Source: Eucommia ulmoides
Lineage: Eukaryota > Streptophyta > Magnoliopsida > Garryales > Eucommiaceae
DNA: 64,000 nt
NCBI GenBank assembly: GCA_016647705.1
Contig: JAENRU010000487.1
Location: forward strand, 1,674,001-1,738,000
Reading direction: 5' to 3'
The position numbers and the translations under genes are program-made. Below the pieces are notes generated by a model that saw nothing but the letters and a program-made list of their open reading frames with translations, did no database searches and was not told the DNA's origin. The stretch's first letter is position 1. Each line of letters opens with the position of its first letter. This document shows, one piece after another, positions 42,540-54,400 of the stretch.

Positions 42540-43039
42540 CTTCTGTTTATACAACATTCTACGCATGCTTTTTTAGAACATCAACAATATTCTATTCTAT
42601 AAAAAATAATCACCAACAATCAGTTCACAACATTTAGTTATATGCTATCAAATCCAAAAATAAACCTACTGTAGCCAACATATACACACAATAATTTTTG
42701 TGGCAAACACAATGTAAATCATTTCTATTGCACAATTTTCCAGGTCCAACGGCAGAAGCATTTGAAGTTTTTGCATTTTTATTGCACAATTTTTCAGCTT
42801 TTGCTTTCCCTTTTGGTGAAATACTATTCAGCTTAAATGCATCATCAATCTCCCAATGAATCCTACGAACAAATCATATAGACAATGAACATAATTCAAT
42901 TTTTTAGCCCCCCAAAAAAGTCCTGACACAAAAAGTTAAAAAAAAAAGGGAAAAAAGGTGAAGGTTCTAATTCAAATTTGTAAAGAAAGAAAAAAAAATT
43001 GCCTTCGTCCTATGTTGACCATTAGACACAATGAATTTG
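41738..43039. other. AT-rich intergenic DNA with a hairpin end and an AT microsatellite
   Basis: It includes a strong stem-loop at 42102-42121 (listed separately) and a (TA)23 tract at 42490-42535. An AATAAGATGTGTTTTAGCAA block near 41888 reappears at the NLR3 breakpoint. No ORF is supported. Confidence 0.5.
42102..42126 (+). mobile_element. Possible Helitron 3' terminus (hairpin plus CTAA)
   Basis: CCCGTGCC and GGCACGGG form an eight-base stem with a GAAA loop, followed by TCTAA. A GC hairpin just before CTRR is the usual Helitron 3' end. The next base is C, not the usual T, and no 5' TC end was located. Confidence 0.35.
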
Positions 43040-44900
43040 AACACCTTTACCAGCTTTACAAACTTCGTTCAATTTTGCTTTTAAGTGAAAGTACCTCTTC
43101 GTTCACATATTCTGCAGGGATAAGAGCTTCAATAAAATGCATGTCCCATTCCCCATTATGGAGATGTACATCTTGAACAAGAAGCTTCGCCAAACTCGAA
43201 TCAACCATCACGATATCACCGAGCGAAATTGAAATCAACCATGTGTCTCATCAGAAATAAACACACCATTTTTCCTATCAAGAATTGAATATGGTCCTCG
43301 GCATAAAATTTACCTTCAAGTATATAAGGCTTTGGAAAGAAAAATTTATGCACTTCGCTGTTGGACCACTGCAATTGTACATATTTTTAAAAAATCGAGC
43401 CCACAGAGTTGATCATTCTCTAAATCTCCACCAAAATTTTATTTTGAAAGCCCGAATGATATCCTGAAAGTCATGAATCCCTAGGCCACCCTCATTTATA
43501 GGGAAACAAATCTTGCTCCACCGTTTCTAGTGCAATTTTTTTTTTATCTGTAGTGGATCCCCAAAAGAGCAGGGATAAAATCTTTTCAACTTCTCTAATA
43601 ATAGAGATTGGAGGAGAAATCACCAAAAACAAATAGGAGGTCATGCTCTGAAGCACATGTTTCAACAGAATTAAACGTCCGCCACTCGAGAGCAACTTTC
43701 CTTGCTAGCCTGCAACCTTTTTGTCTAATCTTCCTTAGAATATCTTCAAATAACACATTTTTTCCTTCCTTCATACATCGGGCATCTTAGGTATATAAAA
43801 GAGAATTCCTCTCTTTTAAAACCCATATGTCTGAGAATCCAGTTTGTGTGAAGAGGAGAAAGATTATCTAGGAAAAAGATTTGGCTTTTATCCGCATTAA
43901 CCATCTGACTTGAACATTCCTCGAATTTTTTTAGGAATTTCTTAAGATTTTCCACAGACTTTTTCTTTCTATTAAGGAAGACCATCAAATCATTTGCATA
44001 AGAAATATGTGAAATTGGATTTTCATTCGTCGGTTGAGAGAACTCTTGAATATCTCCTTTTACTAACATCTTTTTAATGCCCTTAGAGAACACTTCTGCA
44101 GCAATGATAAATACGTTAGGAGATAAGGGATCTCTGAGATTTGAAGAAACCACTAGCAACCTCATTTACTAAGACTAAGAAGTGGTTATTAGACAGTACC
44201 CTATACACCATATCAATCCAAGCTTCGCAAAACTTGAATTTTCGTAGCACAGACATTAGAAAATCCAAGGAAACACGGTCATAAGATTTAGCCATATTCA
44301 GTTTGACAAAAATATTTCCCTCTTGAACCTTTTGGTTAAATCGCTTGACCATTTCCTGTGTTGACAAAATATTATCCATGATATTTTTGCCTTGAACAAA
44401 GCACTTTGTTCCGGAGAAATGATTTTAGGCAACAGAGAAGCAATTCTATTAGCTAGGATCTTGGATATTACCTTATTTGAGAGGTTGCATAAGCTGATTG
44501 GCCTGAAGTCGGAAGCATCTTCTGGATTTTCCTTTTTAGGACTGAGGGCAACCAATGTGCTCGATAAACTAGTGGGTAGCTCTTGATTATCTCCCAACAC
44601 GAGACATAGAATCTCCCAAAAAAACCATCTGGACCTGGGGCACTATCTCTATTCATATCCTTAATAACTAGATGTAACTCTTCAATATCAGGACATTTAA
44701 TCAAATCTTGATTTTCTTGGTCGGACAAAACTCGAGGAATACAATGAATCATATGATTAAAATCCGTATTCGATGAGTTTGATAGGTATCCTTGGAAGTG
44801 GTTCACTAAAATTTGCTGAATTCCTTCATTGTTATCGATTCAACCTTCTCTATCATTTTTAATCTTTTTTTTTATAAACATCCTATTCCTTTTTGATTAA

Positions 44901-46398
44901 TGGTAGGGGCGATTTTGTGCACGCCTACTTACGCTCACAAGTATACGAGGTCTAAAGTTTTAATATAGTGGATATTTGGAGATCGGATATCGTTCCCACA
45001 GAGAAAAATGTGAATAATTGAATTGAATACCGCAATTGACGTAGTCTCGTATTATCCTGACGACGGAAGACGTGAATTGAAATTAAACTAAGCTAAATTA
45101 CAATTAGTGGGTTAATTCTAACTAGGTTGATAAATTAGGGATTGATTTCGTTCACTTAATACACATTTGATTTAGTTCGGTTAACAATAACGGAGTTTAG
45201 GTATCCGACAATCTCGGTTCGTAAGCTCCTCCGCCACCTCTTCCGAGTGTAAGACGAGGGAATACGTGACTTCGAGTTGACGCCGAGGTCCCCCTCGATG
45301 TCTTAATAACTCTAGGCCGCATGAGTCTTAACCCAACGTCATCGATTGCATACTAACTAACGCCCTCCCAGGTCGTTAGGTCGTAACGATGTGTTTACCC
45401 TAGTCTGAATCCAGGGTTACCTCTCCCGAGTGTCAAACCCTAGATTCTCTAGTCCAATCCTAATACCGTTACAAGCATATTAATATCGTCATCAAATGAT
45501 AAACACAATCGGACTTAAAACAACAACCGTTAAAGAAACGCATATTAAACCAAACGAGTATTTACACAACTTCACCTTTCCCTAACTAATCTCTAAATTA
45601 TACTAACATGTTCTTAGCCAATACAACATAAATCAAGAGGAGATCATCATTACCAACTATGAATATTTAAATACAAAGATGAAAACAAGGGAAGAAAAGC
45701 CAAATCTCAAAGTGGAGTGGTCCACTTTCGCCAAAGAACGATCCGTTGATGAACTTCCTCTTTTAGCTCTTCAAGGATTTGGCTAAGAACACTCTTTACA
45801 ACTAATTTAATCTACTTCCTAAACTAATCTAATCTAACTAAGGTGGAAGAGAGCTCCTAAGAACAACCAAGCCCTCTCCCACGTCTAAGGAGTGTCTAAG
45901 GTCTAAAGTCTTCTTTTTGGTTTGGTGGAGAAAAGTGTTTTATAGGCAAGGGTTTGGAAAAATCTTCAAAATATCTGAAAACAGATATTTCTGTGCAGAG
46001 TGCCACCGCTCAAGCGGTGGACTTAAGTCGGTTAAGTTCTGTCGGTTACTTCGCCTAAGCGGTGGTTTTTACGCTTAGGCGGTGGCTGCTGGCAAGTTAT
46101 TCTGTTATTTTCTCTCCTGGGCGGTGGTTTTCTCGCCTAGGCGGTGGTTCAGCTCTTCAGCACTCCAACATTCTGCCTCTTTTCCGTCTAAGCGGTGGAA
46201 CTTCCGCTTAGGCGGTGGTCTTCATTCACCGAAATTCTGTTTTGCACATTTTGTTCACCGTTTCTCCACCATTTTCACTTGTTTCTCACCCTTTGAGGTC
46301 CTTTCCCTATTCTACACTAAAACACAATTAAATATAACTAAAATACTTGAGAACTAACAAATCCAGTTTAGAAATAGATAGGTTTTTTACACCTATCA
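44901..46398 (-). mobile_element. Solo LTR (1498 bp) inserted in the LINE
   Basis: The block starts TGGTAGGGGCGATTTTGTGC and ends TTACACCTATCA, so the minus strand runs TGATAGGTGTAA to ACCA. ATTAA stands on both sides (44896-44900, 46399-46403), an exact five-base target duplication. LINE coding sequence resumes on each side. No internal retrotransposon domain is present, so the element recombined to one LTR. The ORF at 46082-46357 lies inside and is not a gene. Confidence 0.9.
46005..46225 (-). repeat. Cluster of CGCCTAAGCGGTGG / CGCTTAGGCGGTGG inverted repeats in the solo LTR
   Basis: At least seven copies of GCGGTGG preceded by CTAAG, CTTAG, CTAGG or CTCAA cores occur as near-palindromic pairs, in a region that lies upstream in the LTR. 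Each pair could form a GC-rich stem. Function unknown; it may be a transcription-factor or packaging array of the retrotransposon. Confidence 0.65.
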
Positions 46399-49124
46399 AT
46401 TAACACAGGCATGAAAACATTTAGAATTTCTATCACATTCTTTCATCCATCTAGTTCCATATTTTTGCTTCCAGAATGATTCTTCTTGGGATAAGGCCTT
46501 TATAATATGAGCCTCAGTTTCCTGAAGATGGGGAACAATACTGGAATCATCAACTGCTTCTCTTTCTAACTCTTCCATTTTTTCCTCGAGCTTCTTGACC
46601 TTATTAAATATATTTCCAAAAGCATTAAACTCCATTCATGAAGCACATATTTGAGCTTTTTTAATTTTCTATGCCATTTTTGGAACGGATTGTTGGTGAT
46701 CGGTTGAGACCAAGAATCTTTAACAATCGATAGAAAACTTTGGTGTTGACACCAAAAGTTCAAGAATTTGAAGGATCCTTTACGACGCTGTTGTATGTCT
46801 CAACATCTAATCAATTGGGGGCTATGATCTGAACAGGCTTTATTGAGGTGACAGACCTCAGAAATCTAGAAAAGTTGATGTTAATCATTATCCACCAGAA
46901 TTTTGTCTAACTACTCAATTTCTTCCTTGACTGATGTTTAGAACTGCACCAAGTGAATTTATTTTCAGAGAATGGCAATTTAATTAATCCACACATATCA
47001 ATATAATCCATCATATCAGTGGCCGCTTGAGAATCAAAATGAGAGCACCCACGGTGCTCTAATCTATCCAGAGTGACATTAATATCTCTTGCTAAAAGCA
47101 ACGATAGAGAAAAATCATTATGGACCTTTCTAATTTGATCCCACAACTTACTTCTCTCCTTTTGAGAGCATTTAGCATAAACAATAGCAACTAGGAATTC
47201 TTTCCGAATTTGTCTGTGAGTAATTTTTGTCATCACTAATTAATCTTTACTAATCAAGATATCACATTGAATAAGCTCTCTCTATAGAACCCAAATCTTA
47301 CTAACTCATTACTGAAACCATCGTCAAAATAAGCGTGACGTCTGAGATCAAGCATTGCTTTATTCTCCATTCTAGGATCCAACATACCAATGAGAGAACA
47401 CGAATATAAACGAGATAATTTTTTGAGTTTTCTTCTAGTGGCTGAGTTGGTAACCCTCCTAACATTCCAAATTAACTAATTAAACATTTGAGAAAGTGGA
47501 AGCTAGTCCTTGACCCTTACTTACCACTGATCTGGTTTTGATTGATTTTACTACCCCTAATTTCTTGGATTTTTAATTTCTCATGGTGATCCATTCCAAA
47601 TCTCCCGAAGGTAAGATAACTTCATTTTCAACTGATCTCGGGTACAAAGAAAGATGTTTAACTACATCTTCAGAATCTTTCTCTACAACATGATCTTCTG
47701 AGCTTTCCACCAAAAAATCATCTTTGGAATTACCATGAAGAGACACTGATCTGTCTAGCATGTTAGAACGTCTTTGATATACATGACCTATTTCAAACTC
47801 TGAATTTTCTGGGTTTAGCTCTTGGTCATACGCTGGCTTATCTTCATCTTTTTCTTTTTCACTCTTATCAAGATCTAATCTAATTGGTTGTTTTTGCCTT
47901 TCCTCTTGTTATTCTTGCGATTTATTTTCTTGTAACACTGGTTCTTTTGAAGCATGTCCAACGATTTTATATTGTTGAACCACCTTCTTTGCTTTTCCAT
48001 CAACTTCGATTGTTTTCTTATTTTCTTTTGGTTTTTCAATCATTTTTAGAGGAGCATTCTTGATTAGACATTCTTGTTCCGAGTGACCCTATCTATAACA
48101 GTGTGAGCTGTATTTAGGTAGGCCTTTGTAAATTATCTGTTGCCAGAATCCAAAAGATGCTTGTCCAATCCAAACTCTGCTCAGGAGTTCTTATTGATGG
48201 TCGACTTTGACACAAATTCTTGTTGAGCTAAGCCTGGATAGTCTCGAGGTGGCAACGTCCAATTTTATCGGTGTTCCCACCGCTTTAGCTAATGAGAGCA
48301 GGACAGATTTGTTGTAAAGATGAATCGGAAGGGATTCTAATTCTATCCAAACCGGTGCTAAAGAGGATTCCATATTGGCTCAAAATTCTAGTGTTCATTT
48401 GAACGTACATATGGAGAATTCTTTTATATACCAAATATTTTAATCCATAATCTCTGGAAATATTCTTCTGAGTGTAATTGGATAAGCGAATGTTTGTAAT
48501 CAAGGAAACCAATTTCAAAAGCAGCCTTAAAGCCAATTAAGTGAAATGCTTTCCTAGGATAATCAAATGTAGGTCTACCAGCGAAAATTTACCAATAAGT
48601 GCAAACTTGAATGTAGCCACCAATAGATTGACTTCTTCCGAGGTCAGGAAAATTGCCAGCTCTCCCTTGTGAGTAGAGAGAGGCCTAATCTCAATTGTGT
48701 CAGACTTTGTTTTGCCCGAGAACAATATTGCAAAACTTCAAAAGGAAATGATTTTAAGATCGACGAAGGCTGCTCAGTAGGATTTAGACAAGAACCAAGA
48801 TTTTCCATCACTAATATCTAAACTTAAAATTCAGCATAGAGAAATTTAAAGGAAACCTGAACAAACTTCCCGAAAAGTGATTGTCTAAAGAAAGGATAGC
48901 TGGGTGGAATGATAACCAAAAATGGACTAGAGAGTTGTTGTGTCTAGCAACACACCTCCCCCAACACCAAAACACCCTACCACCTGGACCAGCGATGGTC
49001 GAGAACGACCAACGACCACAGTGACAACCAAACAACTGCGATGAAGTATCGACCAGATTGGAAGAGAGAAAATGGCAAAGCATCGATTGATGAGGAAAAA
49101 CAACCGAGCCGAATTGTTCGGGTC

Positions 49125-49905
49125 TTGACGCACCCCGGATTTTGAAAAATAAAATAAATAAATAAATAAATATGTATATAGCATTTTGTTTTTTGTTTTG
49201 AAAAAAAAATATTAAAGAGATGAGATTTTTAAAGCACTGGTTTTCTCATAAAATAACTTAACCCAATTTTAGAAAAAAGAGTTTTCACCTAATATTGAAT
49301 TTAAATGCTGTGCTAGGTCATCGGACTTTTAAAAAAAATGATTTTTGAAAAAATGGCTAAAGTCAACTTTTGACTAAAGAAAAAAACACGATCCGACCAG
49401 ATATTTGTTTTTATGGATTCGGGGGTTAGTTATGCTCGGAGAAGGTATTAGGCACCCCAAGACGCCTGTTTGAAAATTATACCTTATCCAATTAAGTCCA
49501 ATCAAAATTTACCTTTTTTTTTTTTTGATTTTTTTCTTTGTAAAGAAATGACATGCAATGGATAGGAGAAAATGCGGTGTTTACAGGTCTAATCAGCTAA
49601 AATCGAAGCAAACGAAAATATCACAAGATCTTCAACCACGAAACAGTAGCGACGAAAATAGGAATCACCTGTCAGACAGCCGACGACAGATCTAGGTATT
49701 GTTGCTACCCTCTAGACTAAATCGGAGCTTTGAAGTCAATAGTCAACTGTTGAGTTCCTGTTTGGGTTATCCTGTTCATTGGGTCATACCTAAACATTAG
49801 AGTTGTTCCAAGAGGATTTTTCAAGTCATTTGCGATCCAAACACATAGAGCAGCTAAAGCCGTCTGGTCGGGGATTGGCAGTCGTGACCCCGCTTTTTGC
49901 TATAG
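49125..49905. mobile_element. Fragment resembling a Tat/Ogre-type Gypsy end
   Basis: GAAGGTATTAGGCACCCCAA with GACGCCTGTT after a TTCGGGGGTTAGTTATGCTC block matches what I recall of plant Tat/Ogre-type terminal DNA. No matching second LTR was found. The rest is AT-rich with no ORF. Confidence 0.35.
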
Positions 49906-49909
49906 CAAG

Positions 49910-50200
49910 CATGAGAGGCATCATTTAACCTATTTTTTGCTATGGCATTTATAGTGGAAAGGCATCATCTGATCCTTCTTTTTCCGCCAGGGAAGCATCC
50001 GCTGACCTGGGAAATTCGTAGTTGGGGAGGCATCATTAGACCCTTCTTTTACGACCGTGGAGACATCCTCTAACTCGGGAATTCGTAGTTGGGGAGGCAT
50101 CCTCTGACTTGGAGAATTTATAGTCGAGGAGGCATCCTCATACCCGTCTTTTACTATTGAGGAAACATCATCTGACCCAGGGAATTCGTAGCGCAAGTCA
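49910..50200. repeat. Tandem repeat block in the Gypsy 3' region
   Basis: The words GGAATTCGTAG(TTGGGG)AGGCATC and CCTTCTTTTACG recur four to five times with a period near 45 or 90 bp. The minus-strand ORF across it repeats PGQRM- and DDAS-like peptides only because of this. Confidence 0.65.
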
Positions 50201-50699
50201 GATGACTCGGTTTATAGATTTTAGAAAATCCGTTGTAGAAGATCGAACCAAGTATCTCTTTGTAACCTAGGTCTACTTGGTCTTTTCCCAATCAGGTCTA
50301 TTGTAACTTGACTTCTCGGTCTTTCCTTTGGAAGCATGGGTGTGGCCTTTTATGACCAAAAGTTGATTCACCATCAAAAGCAAAACCTCAATGTATGGTG
50401 CGAGTGTTCTTCTATACCCTTGGCGAGCTTTGTAGGTGCCCAAGTGTTTGATGGTATATGTGGTTCCGTCGTAGGGTTTTACTCGAGAAAGTAACTGGAA
50501 GCCTTCAAGAATAGGTATTCTCATGATCTTGACTGAGAATGACGTTCTCTGTTAGTTATTAAGTTGTGCACCTCGTGCCTGTTTTGGTTAAAGTTTTCTA
50601 GGTAATCAAGGATGGCGTCTTGCTTTTGTCGAAGATATCTAGAGCTATGTTCTCCTGTATTTTCTTGATTGACTTGTCCTTCTGGCTTGAAATTTTTAT

Positions 50700-52900
50700 G
50701 CTTCTGTTGACTTGGTAGGTATGCTGGGTTAGTGTACAGCTAGTGCATGGAGATACTCGGGTCTATCCTGAGTAGATCCACATGCAACCAAGTGAATCAC
50801 ATCGTGGTTGGCTCTAACAAGCTTGACCAGTTGTTCTTTTTTGTCTCCCGAGAGGGCCACCCCAATCTGGACAGTTCGGTCTGGATCGATTGGGTGTACT
50901 TGGACATTCTCTAATTCTTCATCGGGCTAAGGCCAAAGTTGCCGCAGTTGTTCGACCTGTGGGTCCATGATGTCCTCTTTCTTGGGACACTCGACTGTGT
51001 CTCTAGGCAGGAATTCCTCGTTAACTTCCTTGTTCTCTGATTGATATTTGGGGATTTCCATTTCAGTTATAAAGCACTTTCAAGCTATCTTTTTGCTTTC
51101 TCGTACCTCACTAATCCCATTCTTGTCCTGGAATTTCAATTATGCTGAAGTGATGGCCTTTAAAGCATCTAAACACGACCTTTCGATGATAGCGTTATAT
51201 ACACCGACAGACAGTCCACTACCATGAACTGTGCGTCGATTGTCGAGTGTTTTGGCTCCATACCCGTTGTAATTTGAACCGTGATCCAACTGAGCGGCTT
51301 CACTATTTTCCTTCCAAAGTCGACTAGGGGGTCATCATGGGCTTTAGCTAGTCGTGGCTGATTCTCATCCTGTTAAATACAGTTAAGTAGATTATGTCCA
51401 CTGAGTTGCTACTGTTGACCAACACTCGCCCCACATTGTAATTGTCAATCTGCAAGGTGACCACCAAAGTATCGTCATGAGGCATGTGAACCCTGCGTAG
51501 GTGTTCCTCAGTAAAGGTGATGGCTTCTCTCTCTATGAGAGACTTCTTAGATATTTGGAACACGTAGTCCTCGGTTGGACGTTTTCCCTGCTGAGCATTC
51601 TCCTTATGCTTAGATTTAGTCAGTCCTCCCGAGGTGAATCCACCATGGATCATGTGGATGTTCTCTTTGACCTCAGGTCTTTTCTATTCTTGCTAGGGCG
51701 TCGTTCATCTTGATCTCCTTCAGTCGTGAACCTCTTGAGGTGACCTCTTCAAATTAATTGCTCGATCTTGTTCTTCAAGTCATAGCAATAATCAGTGGTG
51801 TGACCGTGGTCCCAGTGGAAGTTACAACACTTATTTGAGTTGATTGCTTTTACTCTACTCTTTATTACCTGAGGTCACTTGATCAATTTCTTGTCCCTGA
51901 TCTGCATCAGGATTGTCCCCAACGGAGTATTGAGGGGCGTAAAATTAGTGAAGCGTAGGGGAGACCTATTCTTCCCCGATTTCTTGTCGGATTCATTTAT
52001 CTCTACTGCGTTTCTTCTCTTCTTTGACCAAGAGTCATCTTGACTGGGTTTGTTGTAGTTTGGCGCTTCAGCTTTCTTTTTTCCTTTGACGTCTTCTTCT
52101 TTTTCAGCCCTAACTTGATATACTTCTTCCGCAAAGATGAACTCGGAGGAAAGGGCGAAGGCCACGGCTAAAGTGTTTGGTGGTACGTAGGCTATGTCGT
52201 GTAAGAATGGACTTATCTGTACCCCCTGCCATTAAGGCACCTACTGTCATCCTGTCATTCAGTTCTTCTACTTGATCAGATTTGCAGTGGAACCTCTCAA
52301 TGCAGACTTTTAGTGTCTCGTCCTTCATCTGCCTTATCGATATAAGGTGCGATGGGTTTTTAGCTCGCCGCTTGTTGCTTACAAACCTGTGTGCAAAGGT
52401 AAGGTTAAAAGATTCAAAAGAATTGAAACTACTTTGTTTTAATGCCTTGTACAACTTTTAGGCCGCTCAGGCCAGAGTCACCTGGAAGGCTTGGCACTTC
52501 GTTGAATCCGTTGCCCCACGTAGATCTATATAAGCATGGTATGTATCAAGGTACTCTTTCGGATTGGAGTCTCCTTGGTACGTCCCGATTTGAGATGGCA
52601 CCTTGAAGTTTGTCGGGACTTTTTCCCGTAGTACCTGGGTAGTAAAGGGAGAAGCGTTATTTTTCATGATCTCGTAAACATTGAACTCTTTCTTCCCAAT
52701 CTGCCTGAGCTTTTAATTGATGGCCTTAACCTGCGCTTGTAGGTCTTTGTTGGTTTGTCAATCCAAGTTGCTCTGTTGATCTCTCATTTCAGATTCTCTC
52801 TAGTTCTTGACGGAGATTACGCTGCCCTTGGCAATGCTCTTCCTCCTGGCGTTGTTCACCACGAACTCTCTGTCCTTCATCGGCAATAAGTTGTGCCTCA
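50700..52900 (-). mobile_element. Degenerate Tat-lineage Gypsy gag-protease region
   Basis: On the minus strand a gag protein can be followed from about 52700 (VPSQIGTYQGDSNPKEYLDT) through FNLTFAHRFVSNKRR and KDETLKVCIERF. It continues to a zinc knuckle near 51790-51830 (CCNFHWDHGHTTDYC). A protease-like stretch follows at 51350-51500 (LVNSSNSVDIIY, where the active site Asp is Asn), then text equivalent to the start of the reverse-transcriptase region. Reverse transcriptase proper, RNase H and integrase are missing. The many stops and frameshifts show an inactive, internally deleted copy. The lineage comes from recalled gag and protease wording. Confidence 0.8.
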
Positions 52901-53297
52901 CCGATAAGCAACATTTATCGTTGGGGTACATGCGATGATGGATGTAGTTGACCTTGATTAACCTGTCCAGTTAGATATCAGACAGTTTGGGAGAGATAAC
53001 AAATCTCCTTCCTTAATTTCATCAAGAGTGTGGGTGATTTCTCTAAAGGACCAACTTCATGATTAGCCATGTAGATCGATGCTTTTTACTTTCTTGACCA
53101 TTTGTCATGATTCCAGATCTTGGAGTAACCATTAACGTAGTTGATGAGATTTGTAAGAACAGCTATTAGTTGCTCCGACAGACGGCGTCAAACTAATAAT
53201 GCCAAAATCTAGTTCGGTGGATCACAGTTAATATAGTTGATCTCTGTCGGGTTGACTTCATTGACTTGTCCTTGCAAAACAAGGCTTAGACACCAAA

Positions 53298-53738
53298 TGT
53301 TGGGTTACCAGTGAAACTCATCCGGTGTGAGAATAAGTCACCGTTGTTTTGAAAAAAAAAAAATATACTTCAGGGAATTTAAAGTAGAATTTCTACTGAG
53401 GTAGAGTTTACTTTCCTCTAGTAAAAAGTGTAGGCTCGAGAATTTGATTTGTCTATTTCGCTTTTAAGCCAAGACTTGTCTTTAAGTAGAGAGAAAAATG
53501 GAAGATTTATATTTTATAAGTCTTGATGTGCCCTTTGGTGAAGAATAAGATCCTTATTTATAGGGGGTTTCTTGAACTAATTTTGGAGTTAAATACTTCT
53601 TTAGTGGTGAAATTAGGCCACCACTCATTAGTAGTTAGGCCATTTAGGGTAGTGGTAGGTTTTAGTGACCAAATTAGGTCATAGTGATAATTTTGATGAT
53701 AAATGGTTAGCTAAATTACCCATTAAAATTACTCATCA
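53298..53738 (-). mobile_element. 5' LTR of the Tat-lineage Gypsy
   Basis: It lies upstream of gag on the minus strand. On that strand it starts TGATGAGTAATTTTAATGGG and ends CTGGTAACCCAACA. TTTGGTGTCTAAG follows, a likely primer-binding site. A TATA-like CTATAAATA is at 53555-53563. The partner LTR was not found, so limits are approximate. Confidence 0.6.
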
Positions 53739-54400
53739 TCAACTGCTATTACCACAATATATATTTGTTATCACAACTGCCACCACTTCATCGAACATTT
53801 ACTATCACTGCCATCACCACATTCAATATTCCCCGTCACTACTACCAACACAATAAATACTCTCCATCACCACTATCACCTTAGCAAATATTCGTTATCA
53901 CCATAAAAAACATTCTTTTTACCACTACCATCATAATAAATATTCGTTATCACCGCTAATACTAGCACAACAAATCTTCGTTATTTCCACCACAACAACA
54001 AATTTTGCTACCATGCACTACTGCCGTCGTCACCACAACAAATAATAAAAAATCAACAACAAATATAAAATTATACAATTAAAAACATGAATTTTTTTAT
54101 TTTTATTTTGATATAGACAATTTTTTTTTTTGAAAATTTAAATAACTAAAAATCATGAAGGAAAAAAATAAAAACAAATTCCGTGAGCATTCTCTATCAC
54201 TTTTATTGTATTCACAAATTCCGTGCATTTTTGTTTCAGTTGTCAATCTCGAACATATCATCAAATTTGAACCCTTTTTGAAACCTTTTACATCTAACAT
54301 CCCTAATCCTCATAAGGTCTTGACCAAACTAGACAATGCATCGAATCTGATTCATATTGAAAACTGTCATCCTCCCTGATTATATCTATAAATTCGGGTT
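53739..54400. repeat. Low-complexity CACCAC / AACAAATATTCGTTATCACC tract
   Basis: Imperfect units near AATATTCGTTATCACCAC recur about six times between 53750 and 54050. The remainder is AT-rich. The small ORFs are compositional. Confidence 0.5.

Larger units (their letters stand above)
43040..49120 (-). mobile_element. Degenerate LINE (L1-type) with DUF4283-like ORF1, endonuclease and reverse transcriptase
   Basis: It reads right to left on the minus strand. 49120-48750 is a leader-like head. 48730-48190 is a DUF4283-like first protein (APVWIELESLPIHLYNKS, then GTPIKLDVATS). 47240-46900 is the endonuclease (ARDINVTLDRLEHRG, ENKFTWCSS). 46760-46400 and 44860-43490 cover the linker and reverse transcriptase: SAPGPDGF, DFRPISLCN, KLNMAKSYDRVS, and YAND where the active enzyme has an A/F-x-DD box. 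43240-43060 holds the later DVHLHNGEWD and LIPAEYVNEEVL segment, after which it is truncated. Many stops and frameshifts and the changed catalytic Asp show it is dead. A solo LTR splits it at 44901-46398. Confidence 0.88.

Noticed and set aside
46005-46225. CRISPR-like repeat array
   Set aside because: Plant nuclear DNA, irregular spacing, palindromic GC words inside an LTR, and no cas genes; the hairpin cluster at 56375 fails for the same reasons.
46082-46357. 91-codon ORF as a small gene
   Set aside because: Lies entirely within the solo LTR and consists of its inverted-repeat array.
50273-50524. 83-codon minus-strand ORF as a gene
   Set aside because: Sits between Gypsy remnants and resembles shuffled gag wording; best explained as part of the degenerate retrotransposon.
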